Under the pieces are notes generated by a model. That model saw nothing but the letters and a program-made list of their open reading frames with translations. It was not told where the DNA came from and made no database searches. This document shows, piece after piece, positions 1 through 8,422 of a stretch of 64,000 nt of DNA. The stretch's first letter is position 1; each line of letters opens with the position of its first letter. The DNA comes from an uncultured Lachnospiraceae bacterium (GTDB taxonomy: Bacteria; Bacillota; Clostridia; Lachnospirales; Lachnospiraceae). Both the position numbers and the translations under genes were made by a program. The stretch spans positions 1 to 64,000 of the forward strand of contig CALZBR010000012.1 of assembly GCA_945621435.1 (NCBI GenBank), read 5' to 3'.

Positions 1-76
1 ATGGTCCGCCATGTTTATGCGTTATTCCTTCATATGCTTCTTCTATAGCTATTCTCATGAAATCTCCATGATTCAT
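1..76 (-). CDS. Nucleoside/guanine deaminase, N-terminal fragment (runs off the window)
   Basis: Only the first 25 codons are present. They begin at an ATG (74-76) preceded by an AGGAGG ribosome binding site about 8 bases upstream. The peptide starts MNHGDFMRIAIEEAYEG and ends in HGGP, which fits the start of the zinc-dependent cytidine/guanine deaminase family (B. subtilis GuaD begins in a very similar way, with GGPFGAVIVKDG following). The zinc-binding HAE and PCxxC motifs would lie outside the window, so the substrate cannot be fixed. It may instead be a TadA-like or other nucleoside deaminase. The ORF is too short to be in the supplied track. Confidence 0.6.
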   Translation of the reverse strand, partial: MNHGDFMRIAIEEAYEGITHKHGGP

Positions 77-184
77 TAATACTCCTCCTGTTTTTATGTA
101 TAATATTTATCATATGCACATATAATTATTCAATAATATTCTATCATATTTTAAGAAAGGATAAAACTACTGTTTTTATAAAAC

Positions 185-221
185 AAGCTGAATAACAAAG
201 ATAGTTATTCAGCTTGCTTTT
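185..221. terminator. Bidirectional intrinsic terminator between the deaminase and the LysM gene
   Basis: A perfect 12-bp stem (185-196 with 204-215) encloses a 7-base loop. It is flanked by A-rich sequence on one side and T-rich sequence on the other, on both strands. It lies about 30 bases past the stop of the LysM gene and is its likely transcription end. Confidence 0.75.
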
Positions 222-248
222 AAACTTTTTTTAAAAATGATATTAAAA

Positions 249-632
249 TCAATATATATATTCATCTGCATAATAAGGAATAATAAGCATTTGTCCGGAA
301 ACAATGTGTGAATCATTTTCAATATGGTTAATATGCTGAACTTCTGCAATATATGAACTAATATCTTTATAATGATCCGGGTCTGCATACTTATTAGCAA
401 TTTTCCATAGATTATCTCCGGGCTGTATAATAATATCAGTATAATACTTATATCCATCATTGGCATTAGTCTTAATCGTCAGCTGTGGTATAAGAAGTAT
501 GCTTACAACCAGTACAAGTGCAAAACCAATCAGCATTTTCTTTTTCTTATCTCTTCTCATCCGCAAGGCTCTTCGATGTTCTCTTGCTTCGCGTCTTCTC
601 TGATCTTCTCTATCTATGTCTATATAATTCAT
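249..632 (-). CDS. yneA: LysM-domain membrane protein, YneA-like SOS cell-division suppressor
   Basis: The 127-residue protein has a very basic cytoplasmic N-terminus (about residues 8-32, rich in Arg and Lys), one membrane segment (about 33-51) and an extracytoplasmic LysM domain (about 62-120, with the typical GDNLWKIA start). LysM domains bind peptidoglycan. In Bacillus, YneA has the same build, is divergent from lexA, and delays division during the SOS response; the same layout here supports the call. A GAGGGG ribosome binding site precedes the ATG. Its promoter (TTGACA, 17 bp, TATAAT) is covered by LexA-box-like sequences, so induction by DNA damage is expected. The function is inferred from architecture and position. 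A generic LysM protein is the alternative. Confidence 0.75.
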   Translation of the reverse strand: MNYIDIDREDQRRREAREHRRALRMRRDKKKKMLIGFALVLVVSILLIPQLTIKTNANDGYKYYTDIIIQPGDNLWKIANKYADPDHYKDISSYIAEVQHINHIENDSHIVSGQMLIIPYYADEYIY

Positions 633-726
633 AGTAACCCCTCACTTTCTCAGACGGATAATTAAAAATCTTTTACACCAATTCTAGTATTAATCATTTC
701 CTAACTCTAAAAATTATCAACATTTT

Positions 727-830
727 CGATTATATGTTCGGAACATTTGTTCTGTTTATAATATGATTATATAACACGAACATTTGTTTGTCAACAATAA
801 AATCGAACATATTTTTGGAATATATGTTTG
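727..830. promoter_or_regulatory. Cluster of five LexA (SOS) box-like operators between yneA and lexA
   Basis: Compared with the Gram-positive LexA box (CGAACatatGTTCG, core GAAC-N4-GTTC), five 14-mers match fully or in part. They are 727-740 (CGATTATATGTTCG), 740-753 (GGAACATTTGTTCT, perfect core), 777-790 (CGAACATTTGTTTG), 804-817 (CGAACATATTTTTG, one good half) and 817-830 (GGAATATATGTTTG). The two outer pairs are each spaced 13 bp centre to centre. The boxes cover the yneA promoter and the region just upstream of lexA, consistent with LexA repressing itself and YneA. Confidence 0.8.
766..794 (-). promoter_or_regulatory. Sigma-A promoter of the yneA-like gene
   Basis: On the minus strand there is TTGACA (789-794), a 17-bp spacer and TATAAT (766-771), a full consensus match. 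One LexA-type box (777-790) lies in the spacer and overlaps the -35 hexamer by two bases; two more lie just downstream of the -10. Confidence 0.85.
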
Positions 831-845
831 CTTTTTTACTTTTTT

Positions 846-851
846 TATGAT
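846..851 (+). promoter_or_regulatory. Candidate -10 element of lexA
   Basis: TATGAT lies 29 bases before the lexA ATG, with an AGGGAGG ribosome binding site between them. No good -35 is visible at 17 bp; the expected position overlaps the rightmost LexA-like box (817-830). This would suit autorepression, but the promoter call is weak. Confidence 0.4.
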
Positions 852-880
852 AAACTACTGTTGTAAGGGAGGGCTACATA

Positions 881-1498
881 ATGGGCTTTGGAAAGATAAC
901 AGCAAAACAGCAAGAGATTTTAGACTATATTAAAGATGAAATATTGAAGAAGGGATATCCCCCGACCGTTCGAGAGATCTGCGAGACCGTTAATCTCAAA
1001 TCAACCTCCTCCGTTCATTCTCATCTTGAAACACTGGAAAAGAATGGTTATATAAAGCGGGATCCCACTAAGCCAAGAGCCATCGAAATTTGTGATGACA
1101 GTTTCCAGATGGTAAGAACGGAAATGGTTAGTATACCTATTATTGGTAATGTAGCTGCAGGACAGCCGATTCTTGCGGAAGAGAATATTCAGGATTATTT
1201 TCCGGTGCCCGCTGATATGGTACCCCAAGGAGAGTCTTTCATACTTAATGTCCGAGGAGAATCCATGATTAATGCCGGTATTTTTAGTGGTGACAGAATT
1301 TTTGTAAATTCCTGTAATACTGCACACAACGGAGATATTGTTGTAGCATTAATAGATGACTCTGCAACCGTGAAGACGTTTTATAAGGAAAATGGTCATA
1401 TACGCCTTCAGCCCGAAAATGATACTATGGATCCAATCATTGTGGATGATTGTCAGATTCTTGGGAAAGTATACGGAGTTCTTCGATTCTTTCATTAA
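881..1498 (+). CDS. lexA: LexA repressor (SOS regulator, S24 autoprotease)
   Basis: The 205-residue protein has normal LexA length. An N-terminal winged helix-turn-helix spans about residues 1-65 ([13 protein letters not shown] is the recognition region). The self-cleavage site is Ala93-Gly94 in NVAAGQP, and the catalytic pair is Ser128 (RGESMI) and Lys165 (TVKTF). Full-length LexA binds SOS boxes as a dimer and cleaves itself when RecA filaments form. The start ATG follows an AGGGAGG site. It is one of only two plus-strand genes and is divergent from the YneA-like gene, with LexA-box-like sites in between. Confidence 0.97.
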   Translation: MGFGKITAKQQEILDYIKDEILKKGYPPTVREICETVNLKSTSSVHSHLETLEKNGYIKRDPTKPRAIEICDDSFQMVRTEMVSIPIIGNVAAGQPILAEENIQDYFPVPADMVPQGESFILNVRGESMINAGIFSGDRIFVNSCNTAHNGDIVVALIDDSATVKTFYKENGHIRLQPENDTMDPIIVDDCQILGKVYGVLRFFH

Positions 1499-1632
1499 GA
1501 TTACAATCTGTTTATTTAAAGATATTTTTTATCTCCTTTGTACGTATAATATTCAGATAAGCGGTACATATTATTACTGCAGGTAGCTTTTGTATCAGCA
1601 AATCAGTTGCCATGCAGAATGAGAGGTGTTTT

Positions 1633-1848
1633 ATGGGAAACAAATACTTGGACGGTACCGCTCTTACTATCGTTATCATCGGTGCGATTAACTGGTTGTT
1701 GATAGGTCTGTTCCGATTTGACCTGGTAGCATTTATATTCGGTGATATGAGCTGGTTATCCCGTATCGTTTATGCTATTGTAGGTATCTGCGGTTTGTAT
1801 CTTATCAGCTTCTACATGCATCTTGGAAGTCGCAGCGAAAACGCCTAA
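1633..1848 (+). CDS. DUF378 family small membrane protein
   Basis: The 71-residue protein begins MGNKYLDGTAL and has two hydrophobic segments, about residues 7-29 and 39-61, joined by a short FGDMSW loop. The GAINWLLIGLF stretch is typical of the DUF378 family (YuzA-like), whose function is unknown. I start it at 1633 rather than the track's 1612 because GAGAGGTG lies 5-12 bases before that ATG. It follows lexA after a 134-base gap. A TATAAT at 1545-1550 could be its own -10, but no convincing -35 accompanies it. Confidence 0.8.
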   Translation: MGNKYLDGTALTIVIIGAINWLLIGLFRFDLVAFIFGDMSWLSRIVYAIVGICGLYLISFYMHLGSRSENA

Positions 1849-1850
1849 AG

Positions 1851-1890
1851 AAAAAGGAAGTCTCTTTTAATCGAGACTTCCTTTGTTCTT
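1851..1890. terminator. Bidirectional terminator between convergent DUF378 and rsfS genes
   Basis: A perfect 9-bp stem (1856-1864 with 1873-1881) has an 8-base loop, an A-run on one side and a T-rich stretch on the other. It sits between convergent genes and can end transcription from both strands. Confidence 0.85.
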
Positions 1891-1906
1891 ACTTTCTTTA
1901 TATTCT

Positions 1907-2272
1907 TTATTGGTTCTTAAGCGAATCAATATCAACCTGTTTCCCATCTCTCCAGATACGCTCAAGATCATATAACAATCTGTTCTCTTTATCAAAGATA
2001 TGCACGATAATATCACCAAAATCAAGCAGAACCCAGTTTGCAGTGTCATACCCTTCGATCTGCTTAGCAGGACAACCTGCTCTTCCGAGCTTTTCTTCCA
2101 CATTATTGGAAAGAGCCTGAATCTGGCTTGGATTGTTTCCACCGGCTATAATAAAGTAATCAGCAATCACAGATACTTCACTGATATCAATCACTTTAAT
2201 ATCTTCCGCCTTTTTATCTTCTAAGGCTTCAATTGCAATTTTTGCAAACTTTAATGCATTATTTTCCTTCAT
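1907..2272 (-). CDS. rsfS: Ribosomal silencing factor RsfS (RsfA/YbeB family)
   Basis: This 121-residue protein is of the RsfS/Iojap family, with typical motifs VIADYFIIAGG and DFGDIIVHIFD. RsfS binds ribosomal protein L14 on the large subunit and blocks subunit joining when nutrients are scarce. I start at ATG 2270-2272 (MKENNALKF) because GGAGG lies just upstream; the longer track start has no such support. It is the last gene of the obgE-yhbY-nadD-yqeK-rsfS run, 26 bases after yqeK, a conserved clostridial order. Confidence 0.93.
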   Translation of the reverse strand: MKENNALKFAKIAIEALEDKKAEDIKVIDISEVSVIADYFIIAGGNNPSQIQALSNNVEEKLGRAGCPAKQIEGYDTANWVLLDFGDIIVHIFDKENRLLYDLERIWRDGKQVDIDSLKNQ

Positions 2273-2298
2273 ATTTCCTCCATTTGCAAAAGAATACA

Positions 2299-2901
2299 TC
2301 AATTATGATTATTCTTACTATAATACTGTAGCGTCTTTTCGGTCAAGGGATCCGTTTCTTTTCCGGACTTTTTTAAATAATTAACAGTTTCTTGTAATAT
2401 TGTAATTAGCGCATGGTCAATATCCTCAAATGCCATTTTCCTAATCTCTGAGAGATTTTTTGCCTGTTTTCTTCCGGGCTCAATATAATCGGCTATAAAA
2501 ATGATTTTTTCCAGAAGGCTCATGTTCTCGCGTCCGGTGGTATGATTGCGTATGGCATTTATTATGTCCTGATTTTCTATGCCATACTTTTTTTTTGCTA
2601 AAAATGCACCTACTTTTGCATGTAGAAGATAAGGATTCCGCTCTTCTACATCTGTCACTTCGATACCATTTTTTCTACAAATGTTTAATTTTTTTTCATC
2701 GGACATACACTTGGCACAATCATGTAAGAGTCCCGCTGTCTGAGCATCTGATATAGATACATCATAACGCATCGCCAAAGCGGCTGCAGTAAATTCCACA
2801 CCTAATGTGTGTTCAAATCTTTTGGTATCTTGTATCTTTTTAATTCTTTTTCTAAGTTTACGCAAATCCATAGAATTATCCACGATAAAATCCTTTTTCA
2901 T
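2299..2901 (-). CDS. yqeK: YqeK-type HD-domain hydrolase (symmetrical Ap4A hydrolase family)
   Basis: The 200-residue HD-domain protein carries the metal ligands RFEHTLG, LLHDCAK, HAKVG and RNHTTG, followed by the YqeK signature ADYIEPGR. Family members in Firmicutes cleave diadenosine tetraphosphate symmetrically and use a di-iron centre. The track start overlaps nadD by 26 bases and has a weak ribosome binding site. An internal ATG at 2869-2871 (MDLRKLRKR) would remove the overlap and give 190 residues, so the start is uncertain. Its place between nadD and rsfS is the usual one. Confidence 0.9.
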   Translation of the reverse strand: MKKDFIVDNSMDLRKLRKRIKKIQDTKRFEHTLGVEFTAAALAMRYDVSISDAQTAGLLHDCAKCMSDEKKLNICRKNGIEVTDVEERNPYLLHAKVGAFLAKKKYGIENQDIINAIRNHTTGRENMSLLEKIIFIADYIEPGRKQAKNLSEIRKMAFEDIDHALITILQETVNYLKKSGKETDPLTEKTLQYYSKNNHN

Positions 2902-3481
2902 TAATATACTTTATCACATTATCAGGTACCAAATATCTGATACTCTTATTCTCTGTTACCAATCTTCGAATCATCGTAGAAGATATTTCCATTTCTGGAA
3001 AATCTACCAGTACGATTTTAGCGTCGAAACGAGTCTCCAATTCATACTTTTTTTGCAACAACTCATCCTTTGAATAATTCTCCCTATTTGCGACAACCAT
3101 AACACAGGAAGAAAATATTTTAGCAGGTTCTTTCCAGGTTTCAATTCTAAACAAACAATCTGCTCCTGTTAAAAAATAAAATTCATGATCAGGGAAATTC
3201 TTTTTCAATTCCTCTAATGTTTCATAAGTATAAGTATTTCCGGGCCTTTTCAATTCCATATCCAAACATTTAAAGTGTTCATTACCATTTATTGCAAGTT
3301 TGGTCATATAAAATCTGTCTTCCGCTTTTAGTACATTATCCTTCTTTTTCATATAGGATACCCCTGATGGAATAAACCATACTTCCTGTAAATCCAGTGA
3401 ACACTTTACCCATTCAGCCATCATCAGATGTCCCATATGAATCGGATTAAAAGTCCCTCCCAAAATACCTATTTTATGCAT
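2876..3481 (-). CDS. nadD: Nicotinate-nucleotide adenylyltransferase
   Basis: The enzyme joins nicotinate mononucleotide to AMP from ATP to make deamido-NAD in NAD synthesis. The 201-residue frame has the nucleotidyltransferase motif GGTFNPIHMGH at the N-terminus and the second motif EISSTMIRR near residue 165. I start at ATG 3479-3481 (MHKIGILGG); the track start adds 11 residues ahead of the conserved first strand. The start overlaps the end of yhbY by 8 bases, which suggests coupled translation. Confidence 0.95.
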   Translation of the reverse strand: MHKIGILGGTFNPIHMGHLMMAEWVKCSLDLQEVWFIPSGVSYMKKKDNVLKAEDRFYMTKLAINGNEHFKCLDMELKRPGNTYTYETLEELKKNFPDHEFYFLTGADCLFRIETWKEPAKIFSSCVMVVANRENYSKDELLQKKYELETRFDAKIVLVDFPEMEISSTMIRRLVTENKSIRYLVPDNVIKYINEKGFYRG

Positions 3482-3788
3482 TGTTGGAGCCTTTCTTAGC
3501 AACTGGAAGAACAATCTTCGGCTTGTCTTTATCAGGCTTATACAACACGAATTTTTTACCGATTACCTGTACGACCTGGGAATGAGTACGTTCTGCCAGC
3601 ATCTCTGCTATTTCTCTCGGATCGTCGGCACAGTTTTTTAACACCGCTATTTTAATCAATTCATTTGTATTAAATGCCTCATTAACAGCTTCTGTAATCT
3701 CCGGTGTAAGGCTTGCTTTGCCCACTTGAAATATAGGATTAATTACGCTTGCAAGGCTCTTTAAATATGCTCTCTGTTTACTTGTCAT
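3474..3788 (-). CDS. yhbY: YhbY family RNA-binding protein (CRM domain)
   Basis: The frame of about 104 residues is a single CRM domain, with the signature GKASLTPEITEAV and the C-terminal GKKFVLYK strand. CRM proteins bind ribosome-assembly intermediates; YhbY co-purifies with pre-50S particles in other bacteria. I prefer ATG 3786-3788 (MTSKQRAYL), the usual start in this family. The ATG two codons upstream also lies close to the same GAGGTG site. It sits between obgE and nadD, both in the ribosome-assembly and NAD run typical of Firmicutes. Confidence 0.9.
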   Translation of the reverse strand: MTSKQRAYLKSLASVINPIFQVGKASLTPEITEAVNEAFNTNELIKIAVLKNCADDPREIAEMLAERTHSQVVQVIGKKFVLYKPDKDKPKIVLPVAKKGSNNA

Positions 3789-3811
3789 CTCCATTCACCT
3801 CACTTAATCTC

Positions 3812-5155
<1,344 letters not shown>

Positions 5156-5168
5156 TAATAAGTCCGTG

Positions 5169-5453
5169 TTACTCCTCAACAGGATATACAGAAGCCTGCT
5201 TCTTGTCTCTGCCCTTTCTCTCAAAACGAAGGACACCATCAACCAAAGCAAACAAAGTATCATCTCCGCCAATTCCTACATTAACACCGGGATGAATCTT
5301 TGTTCCACGCTGTCTGTAAAGAATATTACCTGCCTTTACGAACTGTCCGTCAGCTCTCTTCGCACCTAATCTCTTGGATTCGGAATCTCTACCATTTTTG
5401 GTGGAACCTACACCCTTTTTATGAGCGAAAAATTGAAGGTTCATATTCAACAT
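5169..5453 (-). CDS. rpmA: 50S ribosomal protein L27 with cleavable N-terminal extension
   Basis: The 94-residue frame has the L27 body ([20 protein letters not shown] and after). It begins with [14 protein letters not shown], the Firmicute-type N-terminal extension. In such species the cysteine protease Prp cuts after the two phenylalanines, exposing the tail that reaches the peptidyl-transferase centre. The prp gene is the next gene upstream, three bases away. The start follows a GAGGAGGTG site. Order rplU-prp-rpmA is standard. Confidence 0.97.
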   Translation of the reverse strand: MLNMNLQFFAHKKGVGSTKNGRDSESKRLGAKRADGQFVKAGNILYRQRGTKIHPGVNVGIGGDDTLFALVDGVLRFERKGRDKKQASVYPVEE

Positions 5454-5456
5454 GAC

Positions 5457-5789
5457 CTACACCTCCTCGAATTTTACTTGTAAATACTTGGTACCATACT
5501 CCTCTGAAATGTTCTGTAAAGAAAATATCATAGAATCCATCAAAAAAGAGGATTTTTCTTGAAGTGTGCTTTCAAAATCACACTTTAAATAACCACTTTC
5601 ACTATCTGTAGATATTTTTATTTTCTCTCCAGCCAATGTTTCAAGAGAATTAATTGTTCCTATGGTTAATGCTGATATTGCCGCGCATAAAACATCAGGT
5701 TTGCCATGTTTAGCATAACCTGCATGCCCCTTACAGTAAAAACCGCAATAGGAACCTTTATGGTCCATTTTAATCACTACAGTTGTCAT
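5457..5789 (-). CDS. prp: Ribosomal-processing cysteine protease Prp
   Basis: The 110-residue protein is of the YsxB/Prp family. The likely catalytic pair is the His in KGHAGYAKHG (about residue 22) and the Cys in DVLCAAISAL (about residue 34). Prp removes the N-terminal extension of L27 and is essential where L27 carries it. It sits between rplU and rpmA, and its ATG overlaps the rplU stop by one base (TAATG). The neighbouring L27 has the expected LQFFA cleavage motif, so enzyme and substrate match. Confidence 0.95.
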   Translation of the reverse strand: MTTVVIKMDHKGSYCGFYCKGHAGYAKHGKPDVLCAAISALTIGTINSLETLAGEKIKISTDSESGYLKCDFESTLQEKSSFLMDSMIFSLQNISEEYGTKYLQVKFEEV

Positions 5790-6094
5790 TATGCGTTGAT
5801 CTTGTCAATCTTAACCTGGGTATATGCCTGTCTGTGACCATTCTTTTTGTGGAAGCCGGTTTTTCTCTTGTACTTATATACAATAACCTTTCTGCTTCTT
5901 CCCTGCTCCATAACAGTTGCAGATACAGTTGCTTTCGCAACATCACTGCCAACCTTGAGGGTTCCGTCACTTACTGCGATAACCTGGTCAAAAGATACAG
6001 TGTTTCCGGGTTCAACATCAAGCTTTTCAACCTTGATAACATCTCCTTCAGAAACCTTGTACTGCTTTCCGCCTGTTGCAATAATTGCGTACAT
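5789..6094 (-). CDS. rplU: 50S ribosomal protein L21
   Basis: The 101-residue protein starts MYAIIATGGKQYKV and contains the L21 signature near the C-terminus (KRKTGFHKKNGHRQ). L21 binds 23S rRNA in the large subunit. The start is the ATG at 6092-6094 after a strong AGGAGGTG site; the track start upstream lies in the leader. It is the first gene of the L21-Prp-L27-Obg run, and its 5' region holds an L21-type leader whose repeat covers this ribosome binding site. Confidence 0.97.
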   Translation of the reverse strand: MYAIIATGGKQYKVSEGDVIKVEKLDVEPGNTVSFDQVIAVSDGTLKVGSDVAKATVSATVMEQGRSRKVIVYKYKRKTGFHKKNGHRQAYTQVKIDKINA

Positions 6095-6218
6095 ATAAAG
6101 GCACCTCCTATTCATGAACTACGATTAGCTCATTTACTCGCTGACTTTGGTGGCGTAATCTCGCACTTCTACCTTGTCATGCGGCATACCGTAGTATATT
6201 AACATGAGGTGCCTTTAT
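6095..6218 (-). ncRNA. Ribosomal protein L21 leader region with 13-bp inverted repeat onto the ribosome binding site
   Basis: About 100 bases of non-coding, structured sequence precede rplU, where Firmicutes carry the L21 leader. The bases 6095-6107 (containing the Shine-Dalgarno sequence and the bases up to the ATG) are exactly complementary to 6206-6218, a 13-bp perfect inverted repeat. Short inner hairpins are also visible. The predicted promoter (-35 at 6220-6225, -10 near 6196-6201) would place the distal arm in the promoter spacer, so the native transcript may lack it. Assignment to the known L21 leader family rests on position and has not been checked against a covariance model. Confidence 0.6.
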
Positions 6219-6225
6219 TTGTCAA
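6196..6225 (-). promoter_or_regulatory. Promoter of the rplU operon
   Basis: TTGACA (6220-6225), 18 bp, then TAATAT (6196-6201) on the minus strand. A TATACT three bases downstream is an alternative -10 with a longer spacer. Confidence 0.65.
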
Positions 6226-6237
6226 TAGATTTAGTTA

Positions 6238-6876
6238 TTATTTTGCATTTTTTTGAAGTTTCTTTTCAAAATCCTCCACATATTGGATAATAAGATTCAC
6301 AGTACCTTCAATTCCCAAAATACTGCTGTTGATACACAAATCATAACTGTCTGCTCTTCCCCATTTTTTAGAGGAATAATAATTGTAGTAACTCTGACGC
6401 TGCTTATCCTTTTTGACGATCATATCCTTGGCTTTCGCTTCAGTCAGACTATATCTTTCCATGATACGTTTCACTTTGGTTTCTTCATCGCCGTAAATAA
6501 AGAGTTTCACAACATTCTTATTTTCTGCAAGCGCATAGTCTGCACAGCGTCCTACAATCACACAGGGTCCCTCTTCTGCTATCTTTTTAATAGTATCAAA
6601 TTGTGCAAGAAAAACCTTGTGACTGATAGGCATATCTACAAATGCAGATGAATTATATCCGAAAGAATAGGTATCCATCACCAGATTATATAAAAATGAG
6701 TTTGTAGGTCTCTCATCATGGTTCTGAATCATTTCTTCACAAAAACCGCTTTCCTTAGCAGCTCTGCTGAGCAATTCCTTATCATAACATTTAATGCCGA
6801 AATATTCTGCAACTCTCTCGCCAATCTCACGTCCTGCAGAACCAAACTGTCTTCCAATAGTGATTACAGTATTCAT
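6238..6876 (-). CDS. Cytidylate kinase-like family protein
   Basis: The 212-residue protein has an N-terminal nucleotide-binding region ITIGRQFGSAGREIGERVA in place of a classic Walker A, and a later VIVGRCADY strand. It belongs to the cytidylate-kinase-like family (Cmk2-like) common in gut Clostridia. The family differs from the essential Cmk, and its substrate is not established. It has its own promoter and is separate from the rplU operon that starts just downstream. Confidence 0.8.
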   Translation of the reverse strand: MNTVITIGRQFGSAGREIGERVAEYFGIKCYDKELLSRAAKESGFCEEMIQNHDERPTNSFLYNLVMDTYSFGYNSSAFVDMPISHKVFLAQFDTIKKIAEEGPCVIVGRCADYALAENKNVVKLFIYGDEETKVKRIMERYSLTEAKAKDMIVKKDKQRQSYYNYYSSKKWGRADSYDLCINSSILGIEGTVNLIIQYVEDFEKKLQKNAK

Positions 6877-6940
6877 AACATCAACCCCTTTACCAAATTA
6901 GTATAAATACATTAACCCCAATAATGATTTATCTATCTGT

Positions 6941-6969
6941 ATTATACTACATTTATTGCATAAAAACAA
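6941..6969 (-). promoter_or_regulatory. Promoter of the cytidylate kinase-like gene
   Basis: TTGTTT (6964-6969), 17 bp, TATAAT (6941-6946) on the minus strand, about 65 bases before the ATG. Confidence 0.65.
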
Positions 6970-6983
6970 CCAATTCTGACAAA

Positions 6984-7889
6984 TTACAGTATTTTTAGCA
7001 GATGTTCAAAATATTCAGGCAAAGGTGCATCAATTTCTACATACTCACCTGTAGTCGGATGCTGAAATCCAAGTAATTTTGCATGAAGTGTCTGTCCTTC
7101 CAGATGAAATGGACATTTTCTTGTTGAATAGATATCATCCCCCAACAGCGGATGCCCTATACTTGCCATATGCACTCTGATCTGATGTGTTCTCCCTGTT
7201 TCCAGCACGCATTCCACATAGGTATAATCACGGAAACGTTGTAACACTTTGTAATGGGTAATAGCTTCCTTCCCATTTTTTTCATTTACTGCCATCTTTT
7301 TTCGATCGTTAGGATGTCTTCCGACAGGCTTGTTGATGGTGCCTTCCTCTTCCTTTAAAACACCATGGCATATTGCATGATATCTTCTGTTTATGCTATG
7401 TATTCTTAGTTGTTCGGCAATACTTTTATGTGCTTCGTCATTTTTACAGGCAATCACTGAACCTGTGGTATTCATATCAATTCTATGCACTATCCCGGGC
7501 CTCATAACACCATTAATTCCGGATAGCTCCTCTCCGCAATGATACATTAAAGCATTTACCAAGGTACCTTTGTAATGACCTGCCGCCGGATGAACTACCA
7601 TTCCTTTCGGTTTGTTAACTACAATAACATCCTTGTCTTCATATAAAATGTCAAGCGGTATGTTCTCTGCTTCAATCTCCGGTTCAACTGCTTTGGGTAA
7701 ACAAAATTCGACCAGATCATCTGCTTTAATTTTATAGCTGCCTTTCACAGGTTGACCGTTAACCGTTACAGCTTCTTCTTTTATCATCTTTTGAATAAAG
7801 GACCGGGACAGAGAGTTAAAACCGGCTAAAAAGCGGTCTATTCTCTCTTCTTCCTGCTCTTCCGTTATCTCGAACAAATATTTGTCCAT
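6984..7889 (-). CDS. rluD: RluD-type 23S rRNA pseudouridine synthase (RluA family)
   Basis: The 301-residue protein has an S4 RNA-binding domain (about 13-60) and a RluA-type catalytic domain from about 75. The catalytic Asp138 is in the motif HRIDMNTTG. RluD-type enzymes modify uridines in helix 69 of 23S rRNA, though in Firmicutes RluA-family targets vary. It lies 11 bases after lspA, the usual lspA-rluD pair. Confidence 0.9.
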   Translation of the reverse strand: MDKYLFEITEEQEEERIDRFLAGFNSLSRSFIQKMIKEEAVTVNGQPVKGSYKIKADDLVEFCLPKAVEPEIEAENIPLDILYEDKDVIVVNKPKGMVVHPAAGHYKGTLVNALMYHCGEELSGINGVMRPGIVHRIDMNTTGSVIACKNDEAHKSIAEQLRIHSINRRYHAICHGVLKEEEGTINKPVGRHPNDRKKMAVNEKNGKEAITHYKVLQRFRDYTYVECVLETGRTHQIRVHMASIGHPLLGDDIYSTRKCPFHLEGQTLHAKLLGFQHPTTGEYVEIDAPLPEYFEHLLKIL

Positions 7890-7900
7890 ATGCCCACCGA

Positions 7901-8422
7901 TTACTTCATTTCACGATATTTATTTTGTTTAAAGCTCAAAAAATCAAGGTCTTCCTCTTTAAATACAAATATAAATAATATGAATAATATGGTAATTGCC
8001 ACTACAATATAACAGTCTGCAACATTAAATATGGGAAAGTTAATTAATACAAACGAGAAAAAATCTACCACATGATCAAATCTGATTCTATCTATCATAT
8101 TACCTATACCACCTGCAATCACAGCAGAAAGGCATACATGTACCGGATAGAATTTTTTATTCTCCGGAAGCTTGAGCAGGAAAAACAGTACTATTCCCAT
8201 AAACAAAACGCCGACAAAAATCAAGAAGAATTTCTGATTCTGCAGCATTCCAAAGGCTGAACCATGGTTCTCCAGATAATTAAGTTCGAATACATTCTTA
8301 ATAATAACACGAGCCGGTTTGTCCTTCAAATATTCAATAGCAAGCTGTTTGGTAAACTGATCCAATGCCAAAAGCACAAATACAATCACTAAATCTATTA
8401 TTATCCAATTTCTTTTACGCAT
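7901..8422 (-). CDS. lspA: Lipoprotein signal peptidase II
   Basis: The 173-residue integral membrane aspartyl protease removes signal peptides from prolipoproteins. Four membrane segments are visible. The catalytic aspartates are in GNMIDRIRFDHVVDFF and FNVADCYI. I start at ATG 8420-8422 (MRKRNWIIID), which has an AGAGGA site upstream and overlaps aroB by 8 bases; the track frame begins further inside aroB. A second ATG two codons upstream is also possible. The carboxypeptidase at 12861-13865 is one likely lipoprotein client in this window. Confidence 0.95.
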   Translation of the reverse strand: MRKRNWIIIDLVIVFVLLALDQFTKQLAIEYLKDKPARVIIKNVFELNYLENHGSAFGMLQNQKFFLIFVGVLFMGIVLFFLLKLPENKKFYPVHVCLSAVIAGGIGNMIDRIRFDHVVDFFSFVLINFPIFNVADCYIVVAITILFILFIFVFKEEDLDFLSFKQNKYREMK

